From contig CAMIOS010000015.1 of assembly GCA_946222995.1 (NCBI GenBank), forward strand, positions 1 through 63,376: a stretch of DNA of 63,376 nucleotides, in the 5' to 3' direction. Position 1 is the stretch's first letter. Every line of letters starts with the position of its first letter. Positions 1-8,326 of this stretch are shown piece after piece. The DNA is from an uncultured Enhydrobacter sp. (lineage in GTDB: Bacteria > Pseudomonadota > Gammaproteobacteria > Pseudomonadales > Moraxellaceae). The position numbers and the translations under genes were made by a program. A model generated the notes under the pieces. The model saw nothing but the letters and a program-made list of their open reading frames with translations, was not told the origin of the DNA and did not search any database.

Positions 1-204
1 ACTATTATGCCTTGTTTTATCAGACTTTTTTGTTTTTTTGTCGTGTGCAAAGAAATTGGATAAATTTTACAAAATTTTTGTGCTTAAAATTTATAAATTT
101 TTGCCTATTAAGGTGGTAAATAGTGCGTTTATCACAAATCTTTGCTAACGTTTAGTAGCTATGTTACGCTACACGCATCTTTAATTTTGGCTAGGAATGT
201 TTGA
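1..204. other. AT-rich leader region without a gene
   Basis: No open frame of note and no convincing -35/-10 pair is visible. An AGGA at 193-196 lies 8 bases before the ATG at 205 and is the likely ribosome binding site of the first gene. The stretch presumably carries that gene's promoter. Confidence 0.5.
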
Positions 205-672
205 ATGTCAATGCGTAAACCTTTCACTGCGATTATATTGATGATGACAGCTGTGGGGCTCAATGCCGCCACCTATTATAAATGGACAGATAGCAACGGC
301 GTACCGCATTACAGCCAATTTGCCCCTACCAATGGCGTGGATTTGAAAAAGGTTCAAGTGATTAATACCCGCGAGCTTGGCTCGCCTGCTGCTACGGCAA
401 CCGCCTCTACAAATGCTACAGGAACAGCCGCCAGTGCCACAATGAGTCCAGAACAAAAACGTATTGCAGAATTGGAAGCTCAAAACAAAGCCCAACAACA
501 ACAGCAAGATAAAGAACGTTGTAAAGCGTTACAAAATAATTTATCCAACTTAAATGTCGGCGGTCGGGTATACGAGATGGATAATAAAGGCGAGCGTAAA
601 TATTTAGATGGGCGTGAGATTGAGTTACGCCGTCAAAAAGTCGCCCAAGCGATCAGCCAATATTGTAAATAA
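205..672 (+). CDS. DUF4124 domain-containing periplasmic protein
   Basis: A 155-residue protein of unknown function. Residues 3-22 form a signal peptide with a basic start (MRKPF), a hydrophobic core and an Ala-Ala exit. Directly after it comes the DUF4124 signature YYKWTDSNGVPHYSQ (about 24-38), a small domain usually found at the N-terminus of exported proteins. An Ala/Thr-rich linker (60-80) and a Gln-rich helical stretch (85-105, charged, likely coiled coil) follow. Two cysteines sit in the C-terminal half. The start at 205 has AGGA 8 bases upstream; ATG 211 is an alternative. It converges on nnr. A second DUF4124 gene lies at 40751-41473, so this is one of at least two paralogues. Domain call is from the motif only; no biochemical role is implied. 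Confidence 0.8.
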   Translation: MSMRKPFTAIILMMTAVGLNAATYYKWTDSNGVPHYSQFAPTNGVDLKKVQVINTRELGSPAATATASTNATGTAASATMSPEQKRIAELEAQNKAQQQQQDKERCKALQNNLSNLNVGGRVYEMDNKGERKYLDGREIELRRQKVAQAISQYCK

Positions 673-685
673 GCGCCTTTTTAAC

Positions 686-717
686 TTGTTCACTTAATCA
701 ATTGTTCACTTAATCAA
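686..717. repeat. 16-bp perfect tandem duplication
   Basis: The unit TTGTTCACTTAATCAA occurs twice in direct succession (686-701 and 702-717), ending at the stop codon of nnr (718-720). It lies between two convergent genes. It looks like a recent local duplication; no terminator-like hairpin with a U-tract is seen here. Confidence 0.85.
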
Positions 718-2292
718 TTAACTTATACCCTTGATCACCAACTCAATAGCGTGTGGCATATCATTGGCGGATAATGCATATTCGCCTTTTTGCTTGGCTA
801 ATTCATCACCCGCTTTGGCATGCATGAGCGTGGCAGTCAATAGTGGGTAATCGAAATTTAAGACCGTTTGCTGTGCCAGTAACCCTGCTACAATGCCCGA
901 TAAGCTATCACCCATGCCTGCCGTTGCCATGCCGGCGTTGCCAAGTCCGCAAATATGCACACTGCCCTGCTCTAAAACGAGCGTATTTGCCCCTTTAATC
1001 AGCCATGTGCCACCATACTTTTCGGCAAGTTGATCAAGTGCGGAGATTTTATCACTATCGACTTCGTTAAAGTCACGAGCGAGCAATCGCCCCGCTTCGC
1101 CCGAATGGGGGGTAAAATACAAGTTGGCAGATGGTAATTTTTTGAGCAAGGTGTTATCGGTTTTGGCGTTTGACTGGGTTAAACTTGCCAGATGATACAG
1201 CCCATCAGCATCAATCACGCCCGGTTTTTTGGTGTTTAAAATAGCGCTAAGGTAAGTTTTAAACAACTTAAAGCTGGTGCTATCTCGCCCCATTCCCATG
1301 CCTAAAGCCACCACATCGACCTGCTCAATCAGATTTTTAACCGCTTCAACGTGGTGTAAATCGGCGGTCATGGCATTGGGTAAAGTGGAGATGATACTGC
1401 TGTGAAATTGGCTGTGACATGCCACCGTGACCTTGCCCACGCCCACCGCAAAGGCACAGCTTGCTGACAGCAAACTCGCCCCTGCCATGCCCTGTCCTGC
1501 ATGTTTGCCCGCATCAAGGTGATTGCCGCCGATAATTAAGACATGCCCGTAACTGCCTTTATGGGTGTTATTTGGGCGTTTAGATAAGGTGGGAAGTTGG
1601 GTGTGATAGAAAAAATCCGTTGTATTAAGCACAGGTATTAATGGCAAATCGATGACTTGCCCAACATAATCCTTGCTATCTTGAAGATGTAAGCCGACTT
1701 TGCGAGCAATTAGGCAAAGCGTAATATCAGCTTTGACGGCGGTTTTATTATACACCTTGCCATCGGTAGCGTTTAGCCCACTTGGCACATCGATAGCGAT
1801 AATTTGACACTGGCTAAAACGTTGTTTATAGTCAGTCATCCAGTTGATTATGCGGGCAAAATCGCCGGCTGGTGGTTTATTTAAGCCAATGCCAAATACC
1901 CCATCAATAATCGCATCAAAATGAAATGCCACGTCTTTTTGCAAATTTAAAAAATCGGTTACCGTGAAAATTGTGCCATTAAACAAGGCTTTGGCTTGTT
2001 TGGCATTTTCGGTGGTAGGCGGTGCAATTTCAAGCACCAAGATTTGCCAGTTGGGACAAGTTTGGCGCAAAAAACTGGCTAACGCCCAACCATCGCCGCC
2101 ATTGTTGCCACCCCCAACAGCCACCAGCACCGATTTTTGTATTTGCTCAACATTTGACCGCAACCAATATGCCATTTGCCAAGCCGCTTGTTGCATTAAA
2201 CCGAAACTGTCATGGGTGCTAAACCACTTATTTTCAAAGCTATCAATCTGTTTGGGCGTATAGCAAGGGATGGCATGTGAAAGCGATTGCAT
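718..2292 (-). CDS. nnr: Bifunctional NAD(P)H-hydrate epimerase / ADP-dependent (S)-NAD(P)H-hydrate dehydratase
   Basis: Repairs NADHX and NADPHX, the hydrated damage products of NAD(P)H. The N-terminal half (about 1-225) is a YjeF_N epimerase domain with the GGGNNGGDG loop near 60-68 and DVPSGLNATDG. The C-terminal half (about 240-524) is a ribokinase-like dehydratase with GSYGHVLIIGG, PHSGEAGRL and GMGDSLSG at 459-466, where D462 is the expected catalytic base. The length of 524 is normal for the fused enzyme. ATG at 2292 follows AGAGAA on the minus strand. It is divergent from queG with only 62 bases between the start codons; in Escherichia coli nnr and queG are also neighbours. Confidence 0.95.
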   Translation of the reverse strand: MQSLSHAIPCYTPKQIDSFENKWFSTHDSFGLMQQAAWQMAYWLRSNVEQIQKSVLVAVGGGNNGGDGWALASFLRQTCPNWQILVLEIAPPTTENAKQAKALFNGTIFTVTDFLNLQKDVAFHFDAIIDGVFGIGLNKPPAGDFARIINWMTDYKQRFSQCQIIAIDVPSGLNATDGKVYNKTAVKADITLCLIARKVGLHLQDSKDYVGQVIDLPLIPVLNTTDFFYHTQLPTLSKRPNNTHKGSYGHVLIIGGNHLDAGKHAGQGMAGASLLSASCAFAVGVGKVTVACHSQFHSSIISTLPNAMTADLHHVEAVKNLIEQVDVVALGMGMGRDSTSFKLFKTYLSAILNTKKPGVIDADGLYHLASLTQSNAKTDNTLLKKLPSANLYFTPHSGEAGRLLARDFNEVDSDKISALDQLAEKYGGTWLIKGANTLVLEQGSVHICGLGNAGMATAGMGDSLSGIVAGLLAQQTVLNFDYPLLTATLMHAKAGDELAKQKGEYALSANDMPHAIELVIKGIS

Positions 2293-2317
2293 AAGTTTCT
2301 CTAAGCAAAATTTTTAT

Positions 2318-2326
2318 TGGTATAAT
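2318..2326 (+). promoter_or_regulatory. Extended -10 promoter candidate for queG
   Basis: TGGTATAAT is an extended -10 element 29 bases before the queG start. The -35 region is weak, as is usual for TGn-type promoters. Position between divergent starts supports it; transcription has not been shown. Confidence 0.5.
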
Positions 2327-2354
2327 AACGCTATTTTAGCGAATTTGCGATAGT

Positions 2355-3485
2355 ATGACTGCCAACGAATTTGTGCCAGACCCTGATTTATACAGCTTAA
2401 AAACTTGGATAAAACAGCAAGCCCTTGACCTCGGTTTTGCCGATTGTGGCGTGGTGCATCCCGATAATCCCATCTTTGCCAAACAGCTCACTGCACTACA
2501 AACATGGCTGGCTGATGGCAAACATGGCACGATGAATTTTTTCCTTGAAAACCGTGACAAACGTGCCAATCCTGCATTGCTGGTCGAAGGCACGCAAAGC
2601 ATCCTCAGCGTGCGGCTAGACTATCTGGTAACCGCGCCGCCAAAACGTGCTATTCCCGACAACGAGCGACCCAATCACGCCATCATCGCGCGCTATGCCC
2701 GCGGACGAGATTACCACAAAATCATGCGCGGTCGGCTAAAAACGCTTGCCAATCGCATTGATGAAAAGTTAAAAACCGACTATCCGCATTACGCCGAGGG
2801 TTTTATTTTTCGCCCATTTAGCGATTCTGCACCGATTTTTGAGCGGGCGTTGGCGGAGCAAGCAGGCTTGGGCTGGACAGGCAAACATACGTTACTCATC
2901 AATAAACAGGCGGGGTCGTTTTTTGTGTTGGGCGAACTGTTTACCAGTTTGCCCTTACCTGCCGACACACCAGTCACCCAAAGCCATTGTGGCAGCTGCC
3001 GAGCGTGCATCCATGTCTGCCCGACCCATGCGATAAAAAAGACCAAGACGGGGGGATTTGAGGTCGATGCCCGCCTGTGTATTTCGTATTTAACGATAGA
3101 ACTTGATGGCAAAATCCCTATCGAACTGCGTGCAAAAATCGGCAATCGGATTTTTGGCTGTGATGATTGTCAGCTGATTTGCCCGTGGAATAAATTTGCC
3201 AAACTGGCGATGATTGAAGATTTTAACCCTAAACATGGCTTGGATAGTGCCACCTTGCTTGAGCTATGGGGTTGGAGTGAGGCGGAATTTTTGGCAAAAA
3301 CCGAAGGCTCACCGATCCGGCGTACAGGCTATGATAATTTTATGCGAAATGTGGCAGTGGCATTGGGTAATGCCCCATTTAGCCAAAAAATCATTGATCA
3401 GTTAAAAGCAAAATATCCAATGTTAAGCGAAAACGCGCAAGAACATATTGATTGGGCGATTGAACAACAATATTCAAAGCATTAA
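2355..3485 (+). CDS. queG: Epoxyqueuosine reductase
   Basis: Cobalamin- and iron-sulphur-dependent enzyme that reduces epoxyqueuosine to queuosine in tRNA, the last step of queuosine synthesis. Two 4Fe-4S binding motifs are visible: CGSCRACIHVCP and CDDCQLICPWNKF. The conserved RPFSDSAPIFERALAEQAGLG stretch precedes them in two segments, and the C-terminal SPIRRTGYDNFMRNVAVALGN block is typical for the family. Its 376 residues match the usual length. Acts in the cytoplasm. queA and tgt lie 1.2 and 3.7 kb downstream on the same strand, so three queuosine genes are clustered, though not in a single operon because a minus-strand gene intervenes. Confidence 0.96.
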   Translation: MTANEFVPDPDLYSLKTWIKQQALDLGFADCGVVHPDNPIFAKQLTALQTWLADGKHGTMNFFLENRDKRANPALLVEGTQSILSVRLDYLVTAPPKRAIPDNERPNHAIIARYARGRDYHKIMRGRLKTLANRIDEKLKTDYPHYAEGFIFRPFSDSAPIFERALAEQAGLGWTGKHTLLINKQAGSFFVLGELFTSLPLPADTPVTQSHCGSCRACIHVCPTHAIKKTKTGGFEVDARLCISYLTIELDGKIPIELRAKIGNRIFGCDDCQLICPWNKFAKLAMIEDFNPKHGLDSATLLELWGWSEAEFLAKTEGSPIRRTGYDNFMRNVAVALGNAPFSQKIIDQLKAKYPMLSENAQEHIDWAIEQQYSKH

Positions 3486-3494
3486 AACAAAATA

Positions 3495-4043
3495 TCAAAA
3501 CGATGAATTCGGCAGATTTAAAAATTCAATTTCTTTTTTGCTTGATTTTCTACCCAAAATCGCATTGCGCTGGGGATAACGCCCGTATTTATCAATCATC
3601 GCTTTATGCTTATATTCAAAATCGAGCGTTTGTTCGCTAGCATATTGTTCAAATAACGGCACAGCTTTGGCATGAATGTTGGCAGATTCTGAATGCATCA
3701 TGGGCATTAAGGCAAAATTGCGTTCATCTAGGCTTAAAGTTTTAAAGTCAACTTGTTGAATAATTTCTTGCGATAACACCAATGCCATGCCATCTTGGGC
3801 AAAAGCATCTGGCGTGTCACGATAGATATTGCGCGAAAATTGGTCAAGTACAATGATTTCAGCAAGCCTACCCTGTGTTGTGGTTCGCCAGTTGTTAAGT
3901 TCGCCTTGTTTGGCTTGCTCAAGGGTCGCTAAGAATTTTTCTTTTAGTGTGTTATCAAATTTGTCATTTTTTTCAAACCAATAGGGTTGATTGGCTTTAT
4001 CAAACCAAAAATCTAACACGTCTTTAACAGTAACGGTTGACAC
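3495..4043 (-). CDS. DUF924 family protein
   Basis: A DUF924 (YjaI/TPR-like helical) protein of unknown function, about 182 residues. It begins with the family pattern VLDFWFDKANQPYWFEKNDKFD in two parts, followed by LAEIIVLDQFSRNIYR and the F-ALMPMMHSE block. The preferred start is GTG at 4043, because AGGGGG lies 6 bases upstream on the minus strand; the more distal TTG at 4070 has no such site. It converges on queG with only 9 bases between stop codons and diverges from the thioesterase gene. Family assignment is firm; biochemical role is not known. Confidence 0.85.
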   Translation of the reverse strand: MSTVTVKDVLDFWFDKANQPYWFEKNDKFDNTLKEKFLATLEQAKQGELNNWRTTTQGRLAEIIVLDQFSRNIYRDTPDAFAQDGMALVLSQEIIQQVDFKTLSLDERNFALMPMMHSESANIHAKAVPLFEQYASEQTLDFEYKHKAMIDKYGRYPQRNAILGRKSSKKEIEFLNLPNSSF

Positions 4044-4072
4044 GTTTTTCCCCCTTAGCATTTTTAACAATT

Positions 4073-4101
4073 TTGCGTCTTTGGTCTATTTTACCTATAA
4101 T
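4073..4101 (+). promoter_or_regulatory. Promoter candidate for thioesterase-queA
   Basis: TTGCGT at 4073-4078, a 17-base spacer and a consensus TATAAT at 4096-4101. It lies 28 bases before the thioesterase start. Confidence 0.45.
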
Positions 4102-4128
4102 GGGTAAAATTTTCAGCAGAGAACGACT

Positions 4129-4695
4129 ATGTATCCATTTTTGCGTCTTGGTTCGCACACAATTAGAAGTTTTATCAAACAAAAACAAGGACAAACGCTT
4201 AATATTACGGATGTTGGCGAGATTACGATAACTGCCAATATCAACGATATTGATAATTTTCTTGAGATGAATAACGGGCGCATTTTTACCCTGTTTGACT
4301 TAGGGCGCAATGATTTGGCGATTCGGTCAGGACTTGCTAAAAAATTGCTTAAGCACCGTTGGGGCTTGGTGGTCGCAGGTAGCACGATTCAATACCGTAA
4401 ACGAGTGCGACTGTTTGATAAAGTGACGATAAAGACGCAACTGGTGGCAGTGGACGAACGCTGGTTTTATATTGAGCAAAGCATGTGGGTCAAAGGTCAA
4501 CCGACTTGTCATGCGTTGCTGCGTACAGGCGTGACCAACTTGATGACAGGCAAAGTAATCCCCACCGCCACAGTGCTCGACGCCATTGGTGAAAAAGACG
4601 TTGATTTACCACCCAACGATTGGGTACAAGCATGGGCAGACGCCGATAAATTGCGGCCGTTTCCACAAGCAGACAAACCTGAGAAACACGCATGA
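4129..4695 (+). CDS. 4HBT-like acyl-CoA thioesterase family protein
   Basis: A 188-residue hot-dog-fold protein resembling the THEM6/PA5202-type thioesterases. The stretch NMNNGRIFTLFDLGR (the family's substrate-helix region, about 44-58), the strand GLVVAGSTIQYRKRVRLFD and the segment RWFYIEQSMWVKGQ (about 108-121) fit the fold. A cytoplasmic role in hydrolysing acyl-CoA or acyl-ACP is inferred from family; the substrate is unknown. The stop codon TGA overlaps the queA start (ATGA, 4692-4695), so the two are translationally coupled. This says they are co-expressed, not that they share a pathway. Confidence 0.75.
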   Translation: MYPFLRLGSHTIRSFIKQKQGQTLNITDVGEITITANINDIDNFLEMNNGRIFTLFDLGRNDLAIRSGLAKKLLKHRWGLVVAGSTIQYRKRVRLFDKVTIKTQLVAVDERWFYIEQSMWVKGQPTCHALLRTGVTNLMTGKVIPTATVLDAIGEKDVDLPPNDWVQAWADADKLRPFPQADKPEKHA

Positions 4696-5753
4696 AATTA
4701 ACTTTAAATGATTTTGATTACCATTTGCCCGAAAGTTTAATCGCTCGCTATCCGCTAGCCGAGCGCTCCGCCTCTCGTTTGCTGTATTTACCAACAGATG
4801 GCAAGCCACAAGACAAACAATTTACCGATTTACCTGATTTATTAAATCGAGGCGATTTAATCGTGTTTAATGACACCAAAGTCATGAAAGCGCGCTTGTT
4901 TGGACAAAAAGCAAGTGGTGGGGCGGTCGAGGTATTGGTCGAGCGTATTTTGCCTAACGATGCGATGACTGCCCTTTGCCATGTCCGTTCAAGCCGCAGT
5001 CCAAAGGTTGGGCAAACGCTGACCCTTGCTAACGGGCAAATTCACGTGACTATGACGGGACGTGAGGAAAATTTATTTGTCTTAAAGTTTGATCAACCGA
5101 TTTTACCTGTGTTAGAAAAATTTGGCGAGTTGCCCATTCCGCCGTATTTTGAACGTCAAGCCGATGACAATGACGAAACCCGCTACCAAACGGTATTTCA
5201 CGACCCTAACAAACTTGCCAGTGTCGCTGCGCCCACCGCAAGCTTACATTTTGATGAGGCGATTTTGGCACAGTTAAAAGCTAATGGGATTAATACTGCT
5301 TTTGTCACGTTGCATGTGGGGGCAGGTACGTTCGCCCCTGTCAAGACGGACGATATTTTAAATCATAAAATGCATAGCGAATATGCTGAGCTGCCGCAAA
5401 TCACCGCAGATTTGATTAACCAAACTAAGGCGAGCGCTGGCAAGGTGATTGCAGTGGGCACCACCGTCACTCGGGTACTTGAAACCGCGTTTCAAAAGAC
5501 GGCAAGTTTTGACAATCCTGACTTATCAGCTTGGGCGGGCGATACCGATATTTTTATTTATCCAAGTTACCGTTTTGGGGTGATTGACCGCTTGATTACC
5601 AATTTTCATTTGCCAAAATCCACGCTGTTGATGCTGGTGTCAGCCTTTGCAGGAACAGATGCCATCAAACAAGCGTACCAACATGCCATCAAGCAGCAAT
5701 ATCGCTTTTTTAGTTATGGTGATGCCATGTTATTGGATAAGGCATCAGATTGA
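4692..5753 (+). CDS. queA: S-adenosylmethionine:tRNA ribosyltransferase-isomerase
   Basis: Transfers and rearranges the ribosyl moiety of SAM onto preQ1-modified tRNA to give epoxyqueuosine-tRNA. The N-terminal pattern DFDYHLPESLIARYPLAER, the GDLIVFNDTKVMKARLFG segment, the VGAGTFAPVKTDDI block and the C-terminal GVIDRLITNFHLPKSTLLMLV segment are diagnostic. The length of 353 is typical. It starts inside the end of the thioesterase gene. tgt, which works upstream of QueA in the pathway, is usually next to it; here a CapA-like gene separates them. Confidence 0.97.
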   Translation: MKLTLNDFDYHLPESLIARYPLAERSASRLLYLPTDGKPQDKQFTDLPDLLNRGDLIVFNDTKVMKARLFGQKASGGAVEVLVERILPNDAMTALCHVRSSRSPKVGQTLTLANGQIHVTMTGREENLFVLKFDQPILPVLEKFGELPIPPYFERQADDNDETRYQTVFHDPNKLASVAAPTASLHFDEAILAQLKANGINTAFVTLHVGAGTFAPVKTDDILNHKMHSEYAELPQITADLINQTKASAGKVIAVGTTVTRVLETAFQKTASFDNPDLSAWAGDTDIFIYPSYRFGVIDRLITNFHLPKSTLLMLVSAFAGTDAIKQAYQHAIKQQYRFFSYGDAMLLDKASD

Positions 5754-5770
5754 TAAATTCAGGAAAAACC

Positions 5771-7099
5771 ATGATGACTAGGCATTTTAATCACATCACC
5801 CGTGGTTTAATGATTGCAAGTATCAGCCTTGTGGCGATGAGCTATGCTGCTGTTAAGTCCAACCAAGTAAGTATGGTTGATAGGCAAAACCAAGACCTTG
5901 CTACGATTGTGCCACCACCTGACCCTAATGCGGTGGTTAATTTGGTCGCGGTGGGTGATATCATGATTGGCTCGTTATTTCCCAGCAAAGACTTTTTGCC
6001 AAAAGATGATGCCAAACATAGCTTTGATGCGGTGTTACCTTTTTTAAAAGGCGATGTGGTATTTGGCAATCTTGAAGGCTCACTGATTGATAACGGCACT
6101 TCGAGCAAATGCCCGCCGGCTGCTATAAACAACCCACCCAATAAGGCAGGCAATAATGCGGCAAGCTACCTAACCGCAGCCCCTACCCAACCTACAAAAA
6201 CCACAACTTCATCAACCAAAGCGCAAACCTCAGATAAAACAAGCGATAAATTAAGCGATAAGCCTTCTGATTCACCACCGCCTCGTACCTGCTACGCCTT
6301 TGGCATGCCTACCCGCTATGCCCAAGTGATTAAAGACGCAGGGTTTAATCTTGTCAGTATCGCCAACAATCACGTGGGTGACTTTGGCGATGCTGGGCGC
6401 GCCAGTACCTCAAGCACGCTGGATAAAGTGGGAATTTATCACGCAGGTTTGCTATCAAAACCTACCACCACCTTTACTGTGAATGGCATTAAATACGGTT
6501 TTGTTGCCTTTGCTCCCAATATCGGCACAGTATCGATTAACGATATCGACAATGCCAAAAAATTGGTAAAAGAGTTAAATAAAAAAGTTGATATTGTCAT
6601 TGTGTATATGCACGGCGGCGGCGAAGGCGCGGACAATACCCACGTGCCAAAAACCGATGAATTATACCTCAACGAAAATCGGGGTAATGTCTATGCTTTT
6701 GCCCACACCATGATTGATAACGGGGCAGATGTGGTGCTTGGTAGCGGACCGCACGTCACCCGAGCGATGGAAGTGTATAAAAATAAAATCATCGCTTATA
6801 GTCTTGGCAATTTTAATACCTATGGGGCGTTTAACTTAAAAGGTGTGGCGGGCATCTCGCCGATTTTAAACATCAGCCTTGCCAAAAATGGCGATTTTGT
6901 GTTTGCCAATGTCACCTCCAGCAAACAAAGCAAAGAAAATGGCTTACAACTCGATAATACCCACCAAGCTTTTAATGAGCTAAAATGCTTGACCCAAGCT
7001 GACTTCCCCGAAACGCCGTTAGAATTTAAGAACCATATGGTCACGCTTAAATCCGCTTCTGCCAACAGCGCCTTGTCGACAAGTGAAGCAAAACCTTGA
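5771..7099 (+). CDS. CapA family (PGA_cap) metallophosphatase-like exported protein
   Basis: A CapA-type protein, a family with a calcineurin-like fold first known from poly-gamma-glutamate capsule synthesis. Start chosen at ATG 5771, behind AGGAAA; an in-frame TTG at 5750 lacks a site. An N-terminal hydrophobic segment (GLMIASISLVAMSYAA) suggests export. Family motifs are VGDIMIGS, FGNLEGSL, SIANNHVGDFGD, VYMHGGGEG and VLGSGPHVTRAMEVY with IAYSLGNFN. A Thr/Ser/Lys/Asp-rich low-complexity insert of about 50 residues, with repeated TSDK/LSDK/PSD units, splits the first catalytic region between NLEGS and the AFGMPTRY segment. There are no capB/capC neighbours, so a capsule role is not supported. 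It sits between queA and tgt, where it interrupts the usual pair. Confidence 0.85.
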   Translation: MMTRHFNHITRGLMIASISLVAMSYAAVKSNQVSMVDRQNQDLATIVPPPDPNAVVNLVAVGDIMIGSLFPSKDFLPKDDAKHSFDAVLPFLKGDVVFGNLEGSLIDNGTSSKCPPAAINNPPNKAGNNAASYLTAAPTQPTKTTTSSTKAQTSDKTSDKLSDKPSDSPPPRTCYAFGMPTRYAQVIKDAGFNLVSIANNHVGDFGDAGRASTSSTLDKVGIYHAGLLSKPTTTFTVNGIKYGFVAFAPNIGTVSINDIDNAKKLVKELNKKVDIVIVYMHGGGEGADNTHVPKTDELYLNENRGNVYAFAHTMIDNGADVVLGSGPHVTRAMEVYKNKIIAYSLGNFNTYGAFNLKGVAGISPILNISLAKNGDFVFANVTSSKQSKENGLQLDNTHQAFNELKCLTQADFPETPLEFKNHMVTLKSASANSALSTSEAKP

Positions 7100-7105
7100 T
7101 AAAAC

Positions 7106-7114
7106 TGCTATAAT
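7106..7114 (+). promoter_or_regulatory. Extended -10 promoter candidate for tgt
   Basis: TGCTATAAT is a full extended -10 element, 30 bases before the preferred tgt start. It lies just after the capA-like stop codon and would give tgt its own short-leader transcript. Confidence 0.5.
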
Positions 7115-7143
7115 TTGCCAAATTTTTTGCTAGATTGATGACG

Positions 7144-8280
7144 ATGAAATTTACCCTACACAAAACCGCCACAGGTGAAAGCCGTGCCCGCCGTGGTACA
7201 GTGCATCTGGCGCATGGCGATGTCCAGACCCCTGCGTTTATGCCTGTTGGCACTTATGGTACCGTCAAGGGCATGCTGCCTCGTGATATTCATGCCATCG
7301 GGGCAGAGATTATTCTTGGCAATACCTTCCACCTTTGGCTACGCCCAACCACCGAGGTGATTGACAAATTCGGCGGGTTGCATGATTTTATTGGTTGGAA
7401 TAAACCGATTTTGACCGATTCGGGCGGCTTTCAAGTGTTTAGCCTTGGGGCAATGCGAAAAATCAAGGAAGAAGGCGTGCATTTTCGTTCGCCGATTGAT
7501 GGGGCAAAGGTGTTTTTATCGCCCGAAATCTCGATGCAAATTCAAAAGTCGCTCAATTCTGATATCGTGATGCAGTTTGATGAATGTACCCCCTACCCGG
7601 CGACCTTTGCTGAAGCGGATAAATCGCTTGAACTGTCGCTACGTTGGGGCAAACGCTGCCTTGATGAACATGAGCGCCTTGGCAATACCAATGCATTATT
7701 TGGTATTATCCAAGGCAGTATGTACCATGATTTACGCCAAAAATCATTGGAAGGGTTATTAAACTTAAACTTTGATGGCTATGCGATTGGTGGATTGTCA
7801 GTTGGTGAGCCGAAAGAGGAAATGCTAAACGTCTTAAATTACTTGCCCGATGATATGCCGCACGATAAACCCCGTTATTTGATGGGCGTGGGCAAGCCAG
7901 AGGACATTGTGGAAGCAGTACGCCGAGGCGTGGATATGTTTGACTGTGTGATGCCCACCCGCAATGCCCGAAATGGTCATTATTTTATCACCTTTGGTGC
8001 GGTCAAAATTAAAAATGCCGTACATCGTTTTGATGAAAGTCCGCTAGATAGCGCGTGTGATTGTTATACCTGTCAAAATTTTAGCCGTGCGTATTTGCAC
8101 CATTTGTTTAAATGTAATGAAATGCTGTCGGCACAGCTTGGTACTATTCATAACTTACGCTACTATCAACGCTTGATGGCAGGGATTCGCCAAGCCATCG
8201 AAACTGATAGCTTTGATGAATTTGTTACTAAGTTTTATCAACAACAAGACTTACAAACACCTGAATTAAACTTATCCTAA
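7144..8280 (+). CDS. tgt: Queuine tRNA-ribosyltransferase (tRNA-guanine transglycosylase)
   Basis: Exchanges guanine 34 for preQ1 in tRNAs with GUN anticodons. The start MKFTLHKT matches the E. coli protein start (MKFEL), so ATG 7144 is preferred over TTG 7135 and ATG 7138. Seen are SGGFQVFSLG (active-site loop), FDECTPYPA, GGLSVGEPKEEM, DMFDCVMPTRNARNG (catalytic aspartates) and the zinc ligands CDCYTC with the downstream His in YLHHLFKCNE. About 378 residues, normal length. Ends before a strong rho-independent terminator. Confidence 0.97.
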   Translation: MKFTLHKTATGESRARRGTVHLAHGDVQTPAFMPVGTYGTVKGMLPRDIHAIGAEIILGNTFHLWLRPTTEVIDKFGGLHDFIGWNKPILTDSGGFQVFSLGAMRKIKEEGVHFRSPIDGAKVFLSPEISMQIQKSLNSDIVMQFDECTPYPATFAEADKSLELSLRWGKRCLDEHERLGNTNALFGIIQGSMYHDLRQKSLEGLLNLNFDGYAIGGLSVGEPKEEMLNVLNYLPDDMPHDKPRYLMGVGKPEDIVEAVRRGVDMFDCVMPTRNARNGHYFITFGAVKIKNAVHRFDESPLDSACDCYTCQNFSRAYLHHLFKCNEMLSAQLGTIHNLRYYQRLMAGIRQAIETDSFDEFVTKFYQQQDLQTPELNLS

Positions 8281-8285
8281 AAACG

Positions 8286-8308
8286 AAGCGCCTTGATTGG
8301 CGCTTTTT
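8286..8308. terminator. Rho-independent terminator between tgt and lpxA
   Basis: AAGCGCC (8286-8292) pairs with GGCGCTT (8299-8305) around a 6-base loop and is followed by a T-run on the plus strand. The complement also ends in T-rich sequence, so it may serve lpxA as well. Confidence 0.85.
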
Positions 8309-8326
8309 ACTTTTGTGTCAAACCGT

